Under the pieces are notes generated by a model, which searched no databases, was not told the origin of the DNA, and saw nothing but the letters and a program-made list of their open reading frames with translations. The position numbers and the translations under genes are program-made. Below, piece after piece: positions 1-8,093 of a stretch of DNA of 14,892 bases; within the stretch, counting starts at the first letter, position 1; each line of letters starts with the position of its first letter. The stretch lies in assembly GCA_041745395.1 (NCBI GenBank), contig JBGTIZ010000335.1, forward strand, positions 1-14,892, written 5' to 3'. This DNA comes from Hadersleviella sp041745395 (GTDB lineage: Bacteria > Chloroflexota > Anaerolineae > Promineifilales > Promineifilaceae).

Positions 1-2
1 AG

Positions 3-212
3 GGTGTGAAACTTACTGAAAAAGAGATGGATCTACTTGAGGAACGCTTTGAACGCTTGGATGGTTTAGGAAAATGGTTTGTGCTTATCAAGCCTCAGAC
101 TAAAACCTTGTCCGTATAGTTATTTATTTTCGTTGGCCTAAATGTGTACGATGATGAAACTCGGAATTCAATTGTTGCCCTGAAAAATGAGATAAACGCA
201 GATATTGCTACT
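3..212 (+). pseudogene. Truncated coding remnant interrupted by the IS
   Basis: One frame reads open from the window edge to a TAG at 117-119 (38 residues, containing LTEKEMDLLEERF and GKWFVLIKPQ). After the stop the same frame stays open (FVGLNVYDDETR, then ALKNEINADIATG) until it runs into the left end of the insertion sequence at 213, where it stops inside the inverted repeat. No start codon with a ribosome site is visible. The charged first segment vaguely recalls the C-terminal tail of ISAzo13-type transposases (lysine-valine, then a Trp/Phe-Val-x-Ile-x-Pro end), but this is only an impression. The simplest reading is the 3' part of a decayed gene whose last bases were cut by the insertion. 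It could also be two unrelated open stretches. Confidence 0.3.
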
Positions 213-236
213 GGGCACTGGTTCAGTTAAGTGGGA
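213..236 (+). repeat. IS left terminal inverted repeat
   Basis: The outer 16 bases pair perfectly with the right end. The inner 8 pair with two mismatches. This repeat fixes the left boundary of the insertion sequence. Confidence 0.85.
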
Positions 237-291
237 TTTGAACAAAAGGAAGAAATGAGCGAAAACTCTAAACTCAAAGACCAATTTGAGT

Positions 292-297
292 AAGGAG
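292..297 (+). promoter_or_regulatory. Ribosome binding site of the transposase
   Basis: AAGGAG lies six bases before the ATG at 304. It overlaps the region after a possible TTG start at 286, so it favours ATG 304 as the true start and rules against the longer reading. Confidence 0.75.
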
Positions 298-303
298 ATC
301 GAC

Positions 304-1317
304 ATGACTTTCGATTTGTTCAAATCCCTATGTCCAGAATGTTACACCGATCATTCAAAAGTGCATGCCACATATGTCGTGCAGAATGGAGAAGAACGCC
401 AGATAAGGCATTGCCTCAACTGTGGGCATTACTTTTCGGAAACAAGCGGCACACCCTTGGCAGGTTTGCGAACGCCATTGAGCCGCATCCAACAAATCTT
501 AACAGCGATCCACGAAGGATTAAGCATCAATGCGATTTCTCGGATATTCAACGTGTCCAAGAATACCATCTACAATTGGGAAGAGCGTCTGTCGCATCTA
601 AAGCCAGTGCTTTTGATATATAGTTTGTGCCATCAGTTTCTGCAACAGGTGCTAGAAGGTGATGAACTCTACACTAAAGTTCATCACAACCGACCCCCTT
701 CTGAATCAGAGGGGTGGACGATAGTCATCATGGAGCGAGCCAGCCGTTTCCTCTGGGCGCTCCAGTGTGGTCAGCGAGATGAAGAACTCTTTTTGGAAGC
801 GATTGATGCTATCTGTCAAGTGATTGAACAAACGGAAGATTTGACTCTGCTCACCGACGGCGAACGACGTTATGGCAACTTGCTGTTCACCGCCTGTTGG
901 CAAGCACTCTACACTGGTAAGCCTGGCCGACCAGCACACACCTTACCTGAAGGGGTGAAAGTGCGACTAAAGAATAAAGGCGCGAAAGGCGAGTCGAAGC
1001 GTCCCAAGTATGAAGCTCCGCAACCTGAGCATCCTGAGACGAAGCAGGATTTACCCAACACGGCAATTCACGCCAATCATCTCGAAGCGTTTAACAGTGC
1101 CTTGCGGCGAAAATTGGCTTGTTTTCGTCGCCGAACCAATACTTATGCTAAATTGAAAACGGCTTTGCAGCGTCGCCTTGATGTCCATTGGTTGATACAT
1201 AACTTTATTCGACCACATTTTACGACCAAGGTAGTCCCAGCTGTAGCTTTAGGCATCTTTGATTCTGAATTATCTTGGGCACAATTGTTCTCCATTCAGA
1301 CCTTCCCATTCAACTGA
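304..1317 (+). CDS. IS1-like DDE transposase
   Basis: This 337-residue protein catalyses movement of the surrounding element. The N-terminus has a zinc ribbon made of two CxxC pairs (C10/C13 in CPEC, C37/C40 in CLNC). A helix-turn-helix follows at about residues 72-95 (AISRIFNVSKNTIYNW) and would bind the terminal repeats. The catalytic triad appears to be D120 (EGDELY), D185 (TDGERR) and E261 (NHLEAFN), followed by the basic helix SALRRKLACFRRRTNTYAK that is typical of the IS1 superfamily. It is a single uninterrupted frame, unlike classic IS1, which needs a programmed frameshift between two frames. It therefore resembles the longer single-frame IS1 subgroups, though IS1595 cannot be excluded by eye. 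The start is set by AAGGAG six bases before ATG 304. All catalytic residues are intact, so the element may be active. Confidence 0.85.
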   Translation: MTFDLFKSLCPECYTDHSKVHATYVVQNGEERQIRHCLNCGHYFSETSGTPLAGLRTPLSRIQQILTAIHEGLSINAISRIFNVSKNTIYNWEERLSHLKPVLLIYSLCHQFLQQVLEGDELYTKVHHNRPPSESEGWTIVIMERASRFLWALQCGQRDEELFLEAIDAICQVIEQTEDLTLLTDGERRYGNLLFTACWQALYTGKPGRPAHTLPEGVKVRLKNKGAKGESKRPKYEAPQPEHPETKQDLPNTAIHANHLEAFNSALRRKLACFRRRTNTYAKLKTALQRRLDVHWLIHNFIRPHFTTKVVPAVALGIFDSELSWAQLFSIQTFPFN

Positions 1318-1327
1318 ACCAGTGCCC
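1304..1327 (-). repeat. IS right terminal inverted repeat
   Basis: This is the reverse complement of the left end, with 22 of 24 positions matching. It contains the transposase stop codon, so the coding sequence runs to the very edge of the element. Confidence 0.85.
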
Positions 1328-1483
1328 TCCCCGTAACACCCCCCCACAACACTTTGCTGTCTACACGGCCGTGTTTCCCCGCGTGAGTTCAACATGCCTT
1401 TCCCCCCCACATTTTACGGAGGAGTGGGCGCTCAAGGAGCAGGAAGGGGAAGGTTGGTACTGATAGATACACGGCCGTGGGCA

Positions 1484-1492
1484 TGATACAAT
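1484..1492 (+). promoter_or_regulatory. Possible extended -10 promoter of the kinase gene
   Basis: TGATACAAT matches an extended -10 element (TGn plus five of six bases of TATAAT) and would start RNA about 45 bases before the kinase ATG. No good -35 hexamer is visible at the right distance, as expected for extended -10 promoters. An exact CACGGCCGTG copy (1470-1479) sits just upstream. A second TACAAT at 1518-1523 is an alternative. The rest of the 1328-1544 spacer is C-rich and holds nothing else I recognise apart from another palindrome copy at 1364. Confidence 0.3.
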
Positions 1493-1544
1493 AAGCTGGA
1501 TATTCAACCTCCTTTCATACAATACTTAGGCTCACAGGCCAACC

Positions 1545-4500
1545 ATGAAACAACAGCTCGTTCGCTTTGTTGGTAAAATACCCTTACAGGCTATTTTTAT
1601 CATCCCCTTTGTACTGCAGATTGTCTTCATTGTAGGCATCATAGGCTACATCTCCTTTCGCAACGGACAACAAGCCATAGACACCCTCGTGGCCGAACTC
1701 CAAGACGAAATCTCCCAGCGCATCGAAGAGCGGCTGAACCAATATTTAGCCACCCCTCACCTGCTCAACAAAATCCAAGCGCATGCCTTCGCCTCAGGGC
1801 AACTCCCCGTAGATGACCCCGCTCAGTTAAACCCCTACTTCTGGCAAAATCTAGCCGTGTTTTCTGACCTAAACGCCACTTTTTTTGGCACGGTGGAGGG
1901 CGTCATGGTTGGCTCTCGCCGTCTGGAGAGCGGCTTAGAAGTGATGTTCGCTGGCCCCGAAACGGAGCAAATCTTAGCCTATTATGAGCCAGACGAAGGG
2001 GGAATGCCGGGCCGTTTCTTGAGTGACGCCCCCAATTATGACCCCCGCCAGCGTGACTGGTACACCCAAGCGGTCACGCTGGGTACAGCCCATTGGAGTC
2101 CCATTTATCTCGATTTTCAAACGGGCATGTTGGTCATCACGGCCGCGCAACCCGTGTATGACCGCCAAGGCGACCTGCTCGGCGTGCTGGGCAGTGCCTT
2201 TCAGTTTGAGCAGGTCAATGATTTTTTGGAAAGTCTGGAAATTGGACAAAATGGGCAGACTTTTATCATGGATCGCACGGGTTTGCTGGTCACTTCTTCC
2301 ACCGACGCGCCCATTGCGCGGTCAAATAGGGGGAGCTTGACACGTTTGCTGGCGAGGGAAAGTGAGGACGAAATTGAGCGCGAGACGGCCCAATTTTTGC
2401 AGACCATCTTTGGCGATATATCTCAGATAACAGATAGCCATAATTTGCTGATGTTGCTGGGCAGGCAAAATTACTATGTGCGCGTTACGCCGATTCGTGA
2501 CAACTTTGGCCTTGATTGGCTGGTAGTGGTGACGATTCCGGCCAGCGATTTTACGGCCGAGATAGAAGCCAGCCGGCGCACAACGCAGGCCGTGATTTTG
2601 CTTTCGCTGTTAGGCGCGATTTTTATTGGCGTGGTCACCACCCGTTGGGTGACACGGCCGTTGCGTCAATTGCGCGACGCCGCCCTTGCTTTTTCAGAGG
2701 GGGAGTGGGAGGAACGGGTCACGACGATTGAGCGTGAAGATGAGCTGGGTCTGCTAGCCAACACCTTTAACCAGATGGCCGACGAGCTTCAGGCGTCATT
2801 TACCGTTTTGCAAGTGAGCCAAGCGCGATATGAAAGCATGTTTAACTATGTGCCCATCATGCTTTTTGAAGCGGATTACACGGTCTGCCGCCAGATGGTA
2901 GCGCGGTTGCAGGCGGAAGGGGTGCATGATTGGGAAGCTTATTTCCATACCAATCCAATGGTGTTGCAGGCGTGTGCGCAGGGCATCAAAATTTTGGCCG
3001 CTAACCAAACTGTAGCGGATACATTTGGCATTGAAGTGGATTATTTGCGAACCACGTTAGACCAGTTGGGCGACAGCAATCTGCATGCGGTGGTGCGGCA
3101 CAATATACTGGCTTTTATCGCGGGGGAAACGCAGTTTGAGACAGAAGTGAGGATACAGAACGCCTACGGCCGTGAGCAAACCCTCTTTGTACGCCTGGCC
3201 CTTGTGCCCGGTCATGAAGAAGATTGGGGGCGCGTGCTTATCTCCGCCGAAGACATCACCCACCGCCTTGAAATGGACGAAGCCCTGCGCGAGAGTGAAC
3301 AACGCTTGAAACGGGCGCAACAGATGGGGCGCATTGGCGACTGGGAATATGACCTGAATCTGAAAGAAGTCTCGTGGTCAGAGGAAGTATTTCGTCTGTA
3401 TGAACGACCTTATGAGCAGGATGCACCTAGCTATGAAGATTTGCTGTGGCAATACATAGTGGAAGAAGACCAGTCGCGCTTGCATCAGCAGGTGGAGGCG
3501 GCTATTGCGACGGGTCAGCAGTCGCTAGATCATTATCGGGTTCTGCTTCCGTCGGGGCGCACGGTGCATCATGCGAGCCGTATGCAGGCGGTGCGGGATA
3601 AACACGGCCGTGTGTCCAAACTAACGGGCATCGTCCAAGACATCACCGACCGCGTCTTGCTCGAGAAGCGCGTGCAAAGCCAAGAGCGACTCGCGGCCGT
3701 GGGGCAACTCGCCGCCGGTATCGCCCACGACTTCAACAACATCCTCTCCAGCATCAGCCTCTACAGCGACCTCTTGCTCCGCACCCTGCCCGATTTATCA
3801 CCCAAAAACGAAAAACGGCTCAAAACAATCGCCCACCAAGCGGGGCGCGCCAGCCAGCTTATCCAGCAAATCCTCGATTTCAGCCGACAATCCCCTCTTC
3901 AGCGCACCCTCATGAACATTCTGCCCGCCCTGCAAGAGCTAGTAGACCTGCTCCAGCGCACCCTGCCCGAAAACATCACCCTCACGTTTATCCACGACCA
4001 AGATAGCTATGTGGCTGAAATTGACGCCACGCGCTTCCAGCAAATCTTTATGAACCTTGCCGTGAATGCGCGGGACGTCATGCCCGACGGCGGCAAGCTG
4101 ACCTTCGCCCTCGCGCCGCTCACCCTGAGCCAGCATGATGAACCGCCCGTGGCCGATATGGAGCCGGGGGAATGGATTCAAATTAAAGTGTCGGACACGG
4201 GCGCGGGCATTGCTAAGGATGTGTTGCCCCATATTTTCGAGCCATTTTTTACCACCAAAGAGACGGGTAAAGGCACAGGTCTCGGTTTGGCGCAGGTTTA
4301 TGGTGTGGTTTTGCAATTTGCTGGTTTTATCACGGTGGACAGCGTGGCGGATGGGGGTACGACTTTCACGATTTATCTGCCCCGTTTGTTTGACACCTTT
4401 GTGTCTCAGATAACGCATGTGGAGGATGTGATTGTCGCTGGGCAGGGGAAGACGATTCTCGTGGTGGAGGATGATGATACGGCGCGTGAGGCGATTGTCA

Positions 4501-4823
4501 CGGCCTTGGAGTCATTGGATTATCGTTTATTGGTGGCGCGACACGGCCGTGAGGCGTTGACTATCATTCAGCATGGCGACATGCCCATCGACATGATCCT
4601 GAGCGACATGCTCATGCCCGAAATGAGCGGTATTGAGCTAGTGCGCCGCCTGCGGCAGATGGGGTACACCATCCCCGTCGTCATTTTATCTGGCTATCTA
4701 TTAGAAGATGACCTAGAAACGATGCAAGAATTACAGGTCACGGGCTGGCTCAACAAGCCGCCCAACTTAAACCAGCTAGCCGCCCTAATTCAGCAGGGTC
4801 TAGCGAAACAGCCTCAGACCTGA
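1545..4823 (+). CDS. Membrane-bound hybrid sensor histidine kinase (Cache-HAMP-PAS-PAS-HisKA-HATPase-REC)
   Basis: This 1092-residue inner-membrane sensor should detect an extracytoplasmic ligand, autophosphorylate and pass phosphate to its own receiver domain. A first membrane helix spans about residues 13-38 and a second about 347-366. Between them lies a double-Cache sensor, with the hallmark YDPRQRDWYTQAV followed by ITAAQPVYD. HAMP follows at about 367-420. PAS 1 spans about 425-575 and has a helical insert before its core. PAS 2 spans about 583-702. HisKA has phospho-acceptor H728 in AAGIAHDFNNIL. The ATPase domain has the N-box with N841, the DTGAGI loop (D884), FEPFFTTK and GTGLGL. 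The C-terminal receiver (about 968-1085) has acidic residues E975/D976/D977, acceptor D1021, S1049 in the usual Thr position and K1071. All catalytic residues are intact. No cognate regulator or phosphotransfer protein is in the window. No strong ribosome site precedes the ATG, so the start is less certain than the frame. Confidence 0.95.
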   Translation: MKQQLVRFVGKIPLQAIFIIPFVLQIVFIVGIIGYISFRNGQQAIDTLVAELQDEISQRIEERLNQYLATPHLLNKIQAHAFASGQLPVDDPAQLNPYFWQNLAVFSDLNATFFGTVEGVMVGSRRLESGLEVMFAGPETEQILAYYEPDEGGMPGRFLSDAPNYDPRQRDWYTQAVTLGTAHWSPIYLDFQTGMLVITAAQPVYDRQGDLLGVLGSAFQFEQVNDFLESLEIGQNGQTFIMDRTGLLVTSSTDAPIARSNRGSLTRLLARESEDEIERETAQFLQTIFGDISQITDSHNLLMLLGRQNYYVRVTPIRDNFGLDWLVVVTIPASDFTAEIEASRRTTQAVILLSLLGAIFIGVVTTRWVTRPLRQLRDAALAFSEGEWEERVTTIEREDELGLLANTFNQMADELQASFTVLQVSQARYESMFNYVPIMLFEADYTVCRQMVARLQAEGVHDWEAYFHTNPMVLQACAQGIKILAANQTVADTFGIEVDYLRTTLDQLGDSNLHAVVRHNILAFIAGETQFETEVRIQNAYGREQTLFVRLALVPGHEEDWGRVLISAEDITHRLEMDEALRESEQRLKRAQQMGRIGDWEYDLNLKEVSWSEEVFRLYERPYEQDAPSYEDLLWQYIVEEDQSRLHQQVEAAIATGQQSLDHYRVLLPSGRTVHHASRMQAVRDKHGRVSKLTGIVQDITDRVLLEKRVQSQERLAAVGQLAAGIAHDFNNILSSISLYSDLLLRTLPDLSPKNEKRLKTIAHQAGRASQLIQQILDFSRQSPLQRTLMNILPALQELVDLLQRTLPENITLTFIHDQDSYVAEIDATRFQQIFMNLAVNARDVMPDGGKLTFALAPLTLSQHDEPPVADMEPGEWIQIKVSDTGAGIAKDVLPHIFEPFFTTKETGKGTGLGLAQVYGVVLQFAGFITVDSVADGGTTFTIYLPRLFDTFVSQITHVEDVIVAGQGKTILVVEDDDTAREAIVTALESLDYRLLVARHGREALTIIQHGDMPIDMILSDMLMPEMSGIELVRRLRQMGYTIPVVILSGYLLEDDLETMQELQVTGWLNKPPNLNQLAALIQQGLAKQPQT

Positions 4824-4839
4824 ACAAACTGCGACGGTA

Positions 4840-4867
4840 TCATGTGTCACGTGTCATGTATCACGTA
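4840..4867 (+). repeat. Heptamer array A (four 7-bp units)
   Basis: Four consecutive 7-bp units share TCAyGTr: TCATGTG, TCACGTG, TCATGTA and TCACGTA. The array begins 16 bases after the kinase stop. It is one of several arrays with an exact 7-bp period but different consensus in this window. No gene is visible in the 4824-5434 spacer apart from the small RNA described separately. Confidence 0.75.
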
Positions 4868-4874
4868 CTTTTTT
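4849..4874 (+). terminator. Possible weak terminator of the kinase gene
   Basis: ACGTG (4849-4853) and CACGT (4862-4866) can form a 5-bp stem with an 8-base loop, followed two bases later by six T. The stem is short and is made of heptamer-array units, so this could be coincidence. Confidence 0.35.
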
Positions 4875-4928
4875 CTCTGGACGTGGCTTGTATAGCCAAG
4901 AAATGGACGAATAGTGACCCGAGAGGCT

Positions 4929-4970
4929 TCATTTACCATTAGCTATTCACTATTCACCATTTACAATTCA
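4929..4970 (+). repeat. Heptamer array B (six 7-bp units)
   Basis: Six 7-bp units run in register, for example CCATTAG, CTATTCA (twice), CCATTTA and CAATTCA. The period is exactly 7 but the consensus differs entirely from array A less than 100 bases away. Confidence 0.8.
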
Positions 4971-5134
4971 AAATAATCACGACTCTCTCGTGAATTCGAG
5001 CAGAAGAAGCTTAATTGGTAAGCGTTCAGCTAGTCAGCCATCTGAACTGCGTGCCAACCGCGCTTGTTTGAGTTTAACAGACGCCTTTCAGACCATTGGT
5101 TTGCTCAAATATGACCAAACGATGTTGCGAGAAG

Positions 5135-5174
5135 AAAGCTGAAATGCTGACAGGCTGAGATGCTGAACGGCTAC
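5135..5174 (+). repeat. Octamer array (five 8-bp units)
   Basis: Units AAAGCTGA, AATGCTGA, CAGGCTGA, GATGCTGA and ACGGCTAC run head to tail with an 8-bp period and a conserved GCT core. The array lies about 50 bases upstream of the small-RNA promoter. The bases between the arrays hold no recognisable gene. Confidence 0.7.
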
Positions 5175-5224
5175 ATCCCAAGATCCATTTTTCAAAAGAG
5201 GCGTGAATTTGGGGGATGAAAATG

Positions 5225-5253
5225 TTGACACATTTTGGAGATTAGGCTATTAT
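5225..5253 (+). promoter_or_regulatory. Strong sigma70-type promoter of the small RNA
   Basis: TTGACA (5225-5230, a perfect -35) and TATTAT (5248-5253, five of six -10 bases) are separated by exactly 17 bases. This is the best promoter match in the window. It faces the terminator at 5333-5369 with no open reading frame of note between them, which implies a short non-coding transcript starting near 5260. Confidence 0.7.
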
Positions 5254-5259
5254 CTAACT

Positions 5260-5369
5260 AGCTCCCATATAGGCTCCGAGACGTCGCACTACTGGTGCCC
5301 GCCAGGCGGCGTCTCACTAGGCTCCCACCCGAGGTGGTGTCCGAATTTTCGGACACCACCATTTTTTTT
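5260..5369 (+). ncRNA. Candidate structured small RNA, about 110 nt
   Basis: The transcript is predicted from the consensus promoter (5225-5253) and the strong intrinsic terminator (5333-5369). Its centre folds into a bulged hairpin. GAGACGTCGC (5278-5287) pairs with GCGGCGTCTC (5306-5315, one G-U), enclosing CTGG (5292-5295) and CCAG (5302-5305) around a 6-base loop. Three C-rich motifs remain unpaired around it: GCTCCC at 5261, GGCTCC at 5272 and GGCTCCC at 5320. Unpaired C-rich motifs of this kind are used by several bacterial trans-acting RNAs to mask Shine-Dalgarno sequences. That role here is inference. It does not look like 6S, tmRNA, RNase P or SRP RNA. It could instead be the leader of something lost, but the T-run argues for a finished transcript. 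Confidence 0.6.
5333..5369 (+). terminator. Strong rho-independent terminator
   Basis: A perfect 13-bp stem, GGTGGTGTCCGAA (5333-5345) against TTCGGACACCACC (5348-5360), has a two-base spacer in the middle and is followed by one A and eight T. The T-run is on the plus strand only, so it ends plus-strand RNA. The kinase stop is more than 500 bases upstream, so the nearer candidate for its transcript is the small RNA. Confidence 0.9.
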
Positions 5370-5400
5370 GCCTGTTGGCTGAAAGCCTAAATGAACAATG

Positions 5401-5421
5401 AACAAAAGGGTGCTTCGCACC
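5401..5421 (-). terminator. Possible terminator of the acetyltransferase gene
   Basis: On the minus strand GGTGC and GCACC form a short hairpin with a GAA loop, then C and a TTTTGTT run. It lies just after the acetyltransferase stop at 5435. The stem is only five base pairs. Confidence 0.45.
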
Positions 5422-5434
5422 TCGCCCCTTGCAC

Positions 5435-5878
5435 CTAAATGGCGCGGTACATGGCTTGGGGGGTGGCGGGGCAGGCGGTGGTAAATTGGACGGAGGTTTG
5501 CACGGTGGGGGGCACGGCCGTGCGCTCGATAGGTTCAAAACCGAGGCGGGGGAAGAAGTCGGCGGCGGTTTCGGTGAGCAGGTACACGGCCGTGTAGCCT
5601 CGCTCACACGCCAGTTCCAGAGCCGCTTCCGTCAGGGTGTGCCCAAGGCCACTGCCGCGCTGGCTGGGCGCCACAACGACAGAGCGCAGGAGGGCGTCGG
5701 GCGGGTAGGTTTCGAGGGCGGCGAAACCGACGGCCTGTCCGTCTACATGAGCGACCACGGCCGTGGGGAGTGCTTCAGCCAGCCCGTCCAGCGGCAGATT
5801 GGCTTGGGTGAGCAACGCGCTTATCGTGGGGAGGTCGCCCGGCTGGGCGGGGGTGATGGTGTTGGTGTGCACGGTCAT
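5435..5878 (-). CDS. arsN2: GNAT acetyltransferase, ArsN2-like
   Basis: This cytosolic 147-residue protein has the usual length for a single-domain GNAT enzyme that transfers acetyl from acetyl-CoA. The acetyl-CoA loop is visible as VVVAPSQRGSGLGHTL (about residues 67-82), preceded by the beta strands AVVAHVDGQAVGFAALETY. The C-terminal part, YLLTETAADFFPRLGFEPIERTAVP followed by a TSVQF...ACP ending, is characteristic of the family annotated as arsenic-resistance acetyltransferase ArsN2. No arsenic genes (arsR, arsB, arsC, arsM) are in the window, so the substrate may be something else. The true activity of ArsN2 proteins is poorly settled compared with ArsN1, which acetylates arsinothricin. 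The ATG is preceded by GAGG at a somewhat long distance. Three CACGGCCGTG copies lie in the gene, each read as Thr-Ala-Val. It follows the ALDH gene on the same strand, separated by 60 bases with a hairpin. Confidence 0.85.
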   Translation of the reverse strand: MTVHTNTITPAQPGDLPTISALLTQANLPLDGLAEALPTAVVAHVDGQAVGFAALETYPPDALLRSVVVAPSQRGSGLGHTLTEAALELACERGYTAVYLLTETAADFFPRLGFEPIERTAVPPTVQTSVQFTTACPATPQAMYRAI

Positions 5879-5895
5879 GATGTTTAAACCTCATT

Positions 5896-5931
5896 GCCAC
5901 GGCCGCTTGGCAAAAGCCAAACGGCCGTGGC
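5896..5931. repeat. Intercistronic hairpin built from two palindrome variants
   Basis: Bases 5896-5911 pair with 5916-5931 as a 16-bp stem with one mismatch (5906/5921) and an AAAA or TTTT loop. Each arm carries a variant of the dispersed CACGGCCGTG palindrome. It sits between the ALDH stop and the acetyltransferase start. There is no T-run on either side, so it is more likely an RNA-stabilising or attenuating hairpin than a simple terminator. Confidence 0.75.
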
Positions 5932-5938
5932 TAAAATG

Positions 5939-7408
<1,470 letters not shown>

Positions 7409-7424
7409 GAGGTTAGGTTCCTTT

Positions 7425-7452
7425 GGTTTGTTGGTTTGTTGGTTTGTTGGTT
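7425..7452. repeat. Octamer array (3.5 units of GGTTTGTT)
   Basis: Three perfect head-to-tail copies and a half copy lie in the untranslated leader of the ALDH gene, just upstream of its ribosome site. Perfect copies suggest recent slippage. The leader RNA would carry the AACAAACC sense, unstructured and A/C-rich. Confidence 0.85.
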
Positions 7453-7457
7453 GGTGT

Positions 7458-7547
7458 CAGTTTTCAGTAATCAGTGACCAGTAATCAGTCCGGTTCAACT
7501 CTGACAAGCCCGACTGAATACTGAATACTGTCCTCTGATTACTTGTA
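7458..7547. repeat. Two opposed heptamer arrays (C and D)
   Basis: Five units of CAGTnnn (7458-7492, such as CAGTAAT and CAGTGAC) are followed about 20 bases later by five 7-bp units (7513-7547, ACTGAAT twice, then ACTGTCC, TCTGATT and ACTTGTA). Units of the second array are reverse complements of the first type, so the two can pair into a long imperfect stem. They occupy the spacer between the stop of the 173-residue gene (7552) and the ALDH leader, and could act as a transcript-end hairpin. Confidence 0.75.
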
Positions 7548-7551
7548 GCAG

Positions 7552-8073
7552 TTAGCTGTCGTCACCAATCCAGCTATCGTAGCCGTCTTCGAGCATGTGG
7601 TAACGGCCGTGTGCCCAACGATAAAAGCTGTCAAAGTCTGTGAGTTGCTGGTCTTCTACGATGACCACAATGCCCGCTTCGACAAGGCGACGGATTTCGC
7701 GCAGGTTTTCCACGAGGCTACCCCACTCCTCGGGGCGGTCGTTGGCTCCTCGGGAGTCGTAGAGCGGGTCTAGTTTTTGCAGTTCCACGGCCGTGATGGC
7801 GTGTTGGCGAATCGGCACATGCAGGGCAATACCGCTACTGTGCAGAGCCAGCGCAAACGCTTCGTCTGTGCTGAGCAACTGCTTGAACAAAGCGTCGTGC
7901 AGGCCAAAGAAGGGGGTCGGCCAGCCCTGCGCTTTGGCCCATGCTTTAAGCTGTTTTTTGTCGGGCCAACTGATTTGTAACATGCCGAGTTGGTGGGCGC
8001 GTTGGGCGCGTTCACGGTCTGAGGGGGCGGCTGGTTCGGTCGCCCAAGAGGGGAGGGGGTGAGGTGGGTTCAT
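7552..8073 (-). CDS. Protein of unknown function downstream of P450
   Basis: I do not recognise this 173-residue protein. The chosen ATG (8073) lies 20 bases after the P450 stop. The frame is open further upstream to 8256, but that part overlaps the P450 gene out of frame and reads as low-complexity Pro/His/Arg, so it is rejected. The N-terminus is proline-rich (about residues 2-18). The rest is a well-mixed, soluble-looking acidic protein with a Trp-rich middle (QISWPDKKQLKAWAKAQGW) and a hydrophobic strand EAGIVVIVEDQQL before the tail DGYDSWIGDD. It shows no signal peptide, membrane helix or cysteine motif. No Shine-Dalgarno site is obvious, so translation may be coupled to the P450 gene. 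One CACGGCCGTG is read as Thr-Ala-Val. The tight pairing suggests a role linked to the P450, but no function can be assigned. Confidence 0.75.
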   Translation of the reverse strand: MNPPHPLPSWATEPAAPSDRERAQRAHQLGMLQISWPDKKQLKAWAKAQGWPTPFFGLHDALFKQLLSTDEAFALALHSSGIALHVPIRQHAITAVELQKLDPLYDSRGANDRPEEWGSLVENLREIRRLVEAGIVVIVEDQQLTDFDSFYRWAHGRYHMLEDGYDSWIGDDS

Positions 8074-8093
8074 GGTTTTTTTGGGGGAGAGGG

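Larger units (their letters stand above)
213..1327 (+). mobile_element. Complete IS1-like insertion sequence, 1115 bp
   Basis: Both ends are present. Bases 213-228 (GGGCACTGGTTCAGTT) are the exact reverse complement of 1312-1327, and the match continues inward to a 24-bp repeat with two mismatches (213-236 against 1304-1327). A single transposase gene fills the interior, and its stop codon (1315-1317) lies inside the right repeat. The flanking bases (left ...TTGCTACT, right TCCCCGTA...) show no target-site duplication, so one flank has probably been rearranged or the insertion is old. The element carries none of the CACGGCCGTG palindromes that pepper the rest of the window, which fits recent foreign origin. 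Confidence 0.85.

Noticed and set aside
286..303. TTG start for the transposase
   Set aside because: AAGGAG lies inside this extension, six bases before ATG 304, so the ATG is the better start.
4840..5174. CRISPR array
   Set aside because: Units are 7-8 bp, contiguous and degenerate. There are no 25-40 bp repeats with unique spacers and no cas genes.
5333..5369. Transposon terminal repeat instead of a terminator
   Set aside because: The perfect stem is followed by eight T and preceded by a promoter-driven structured segment. No transposase or second copy of the repeat is in the window, so termination is the simpler reading.
5896..5931. Rho-independent terminator of the ALDH gene
   Set aside because: The stem is strong, but no T-run follows it on the minus strand.
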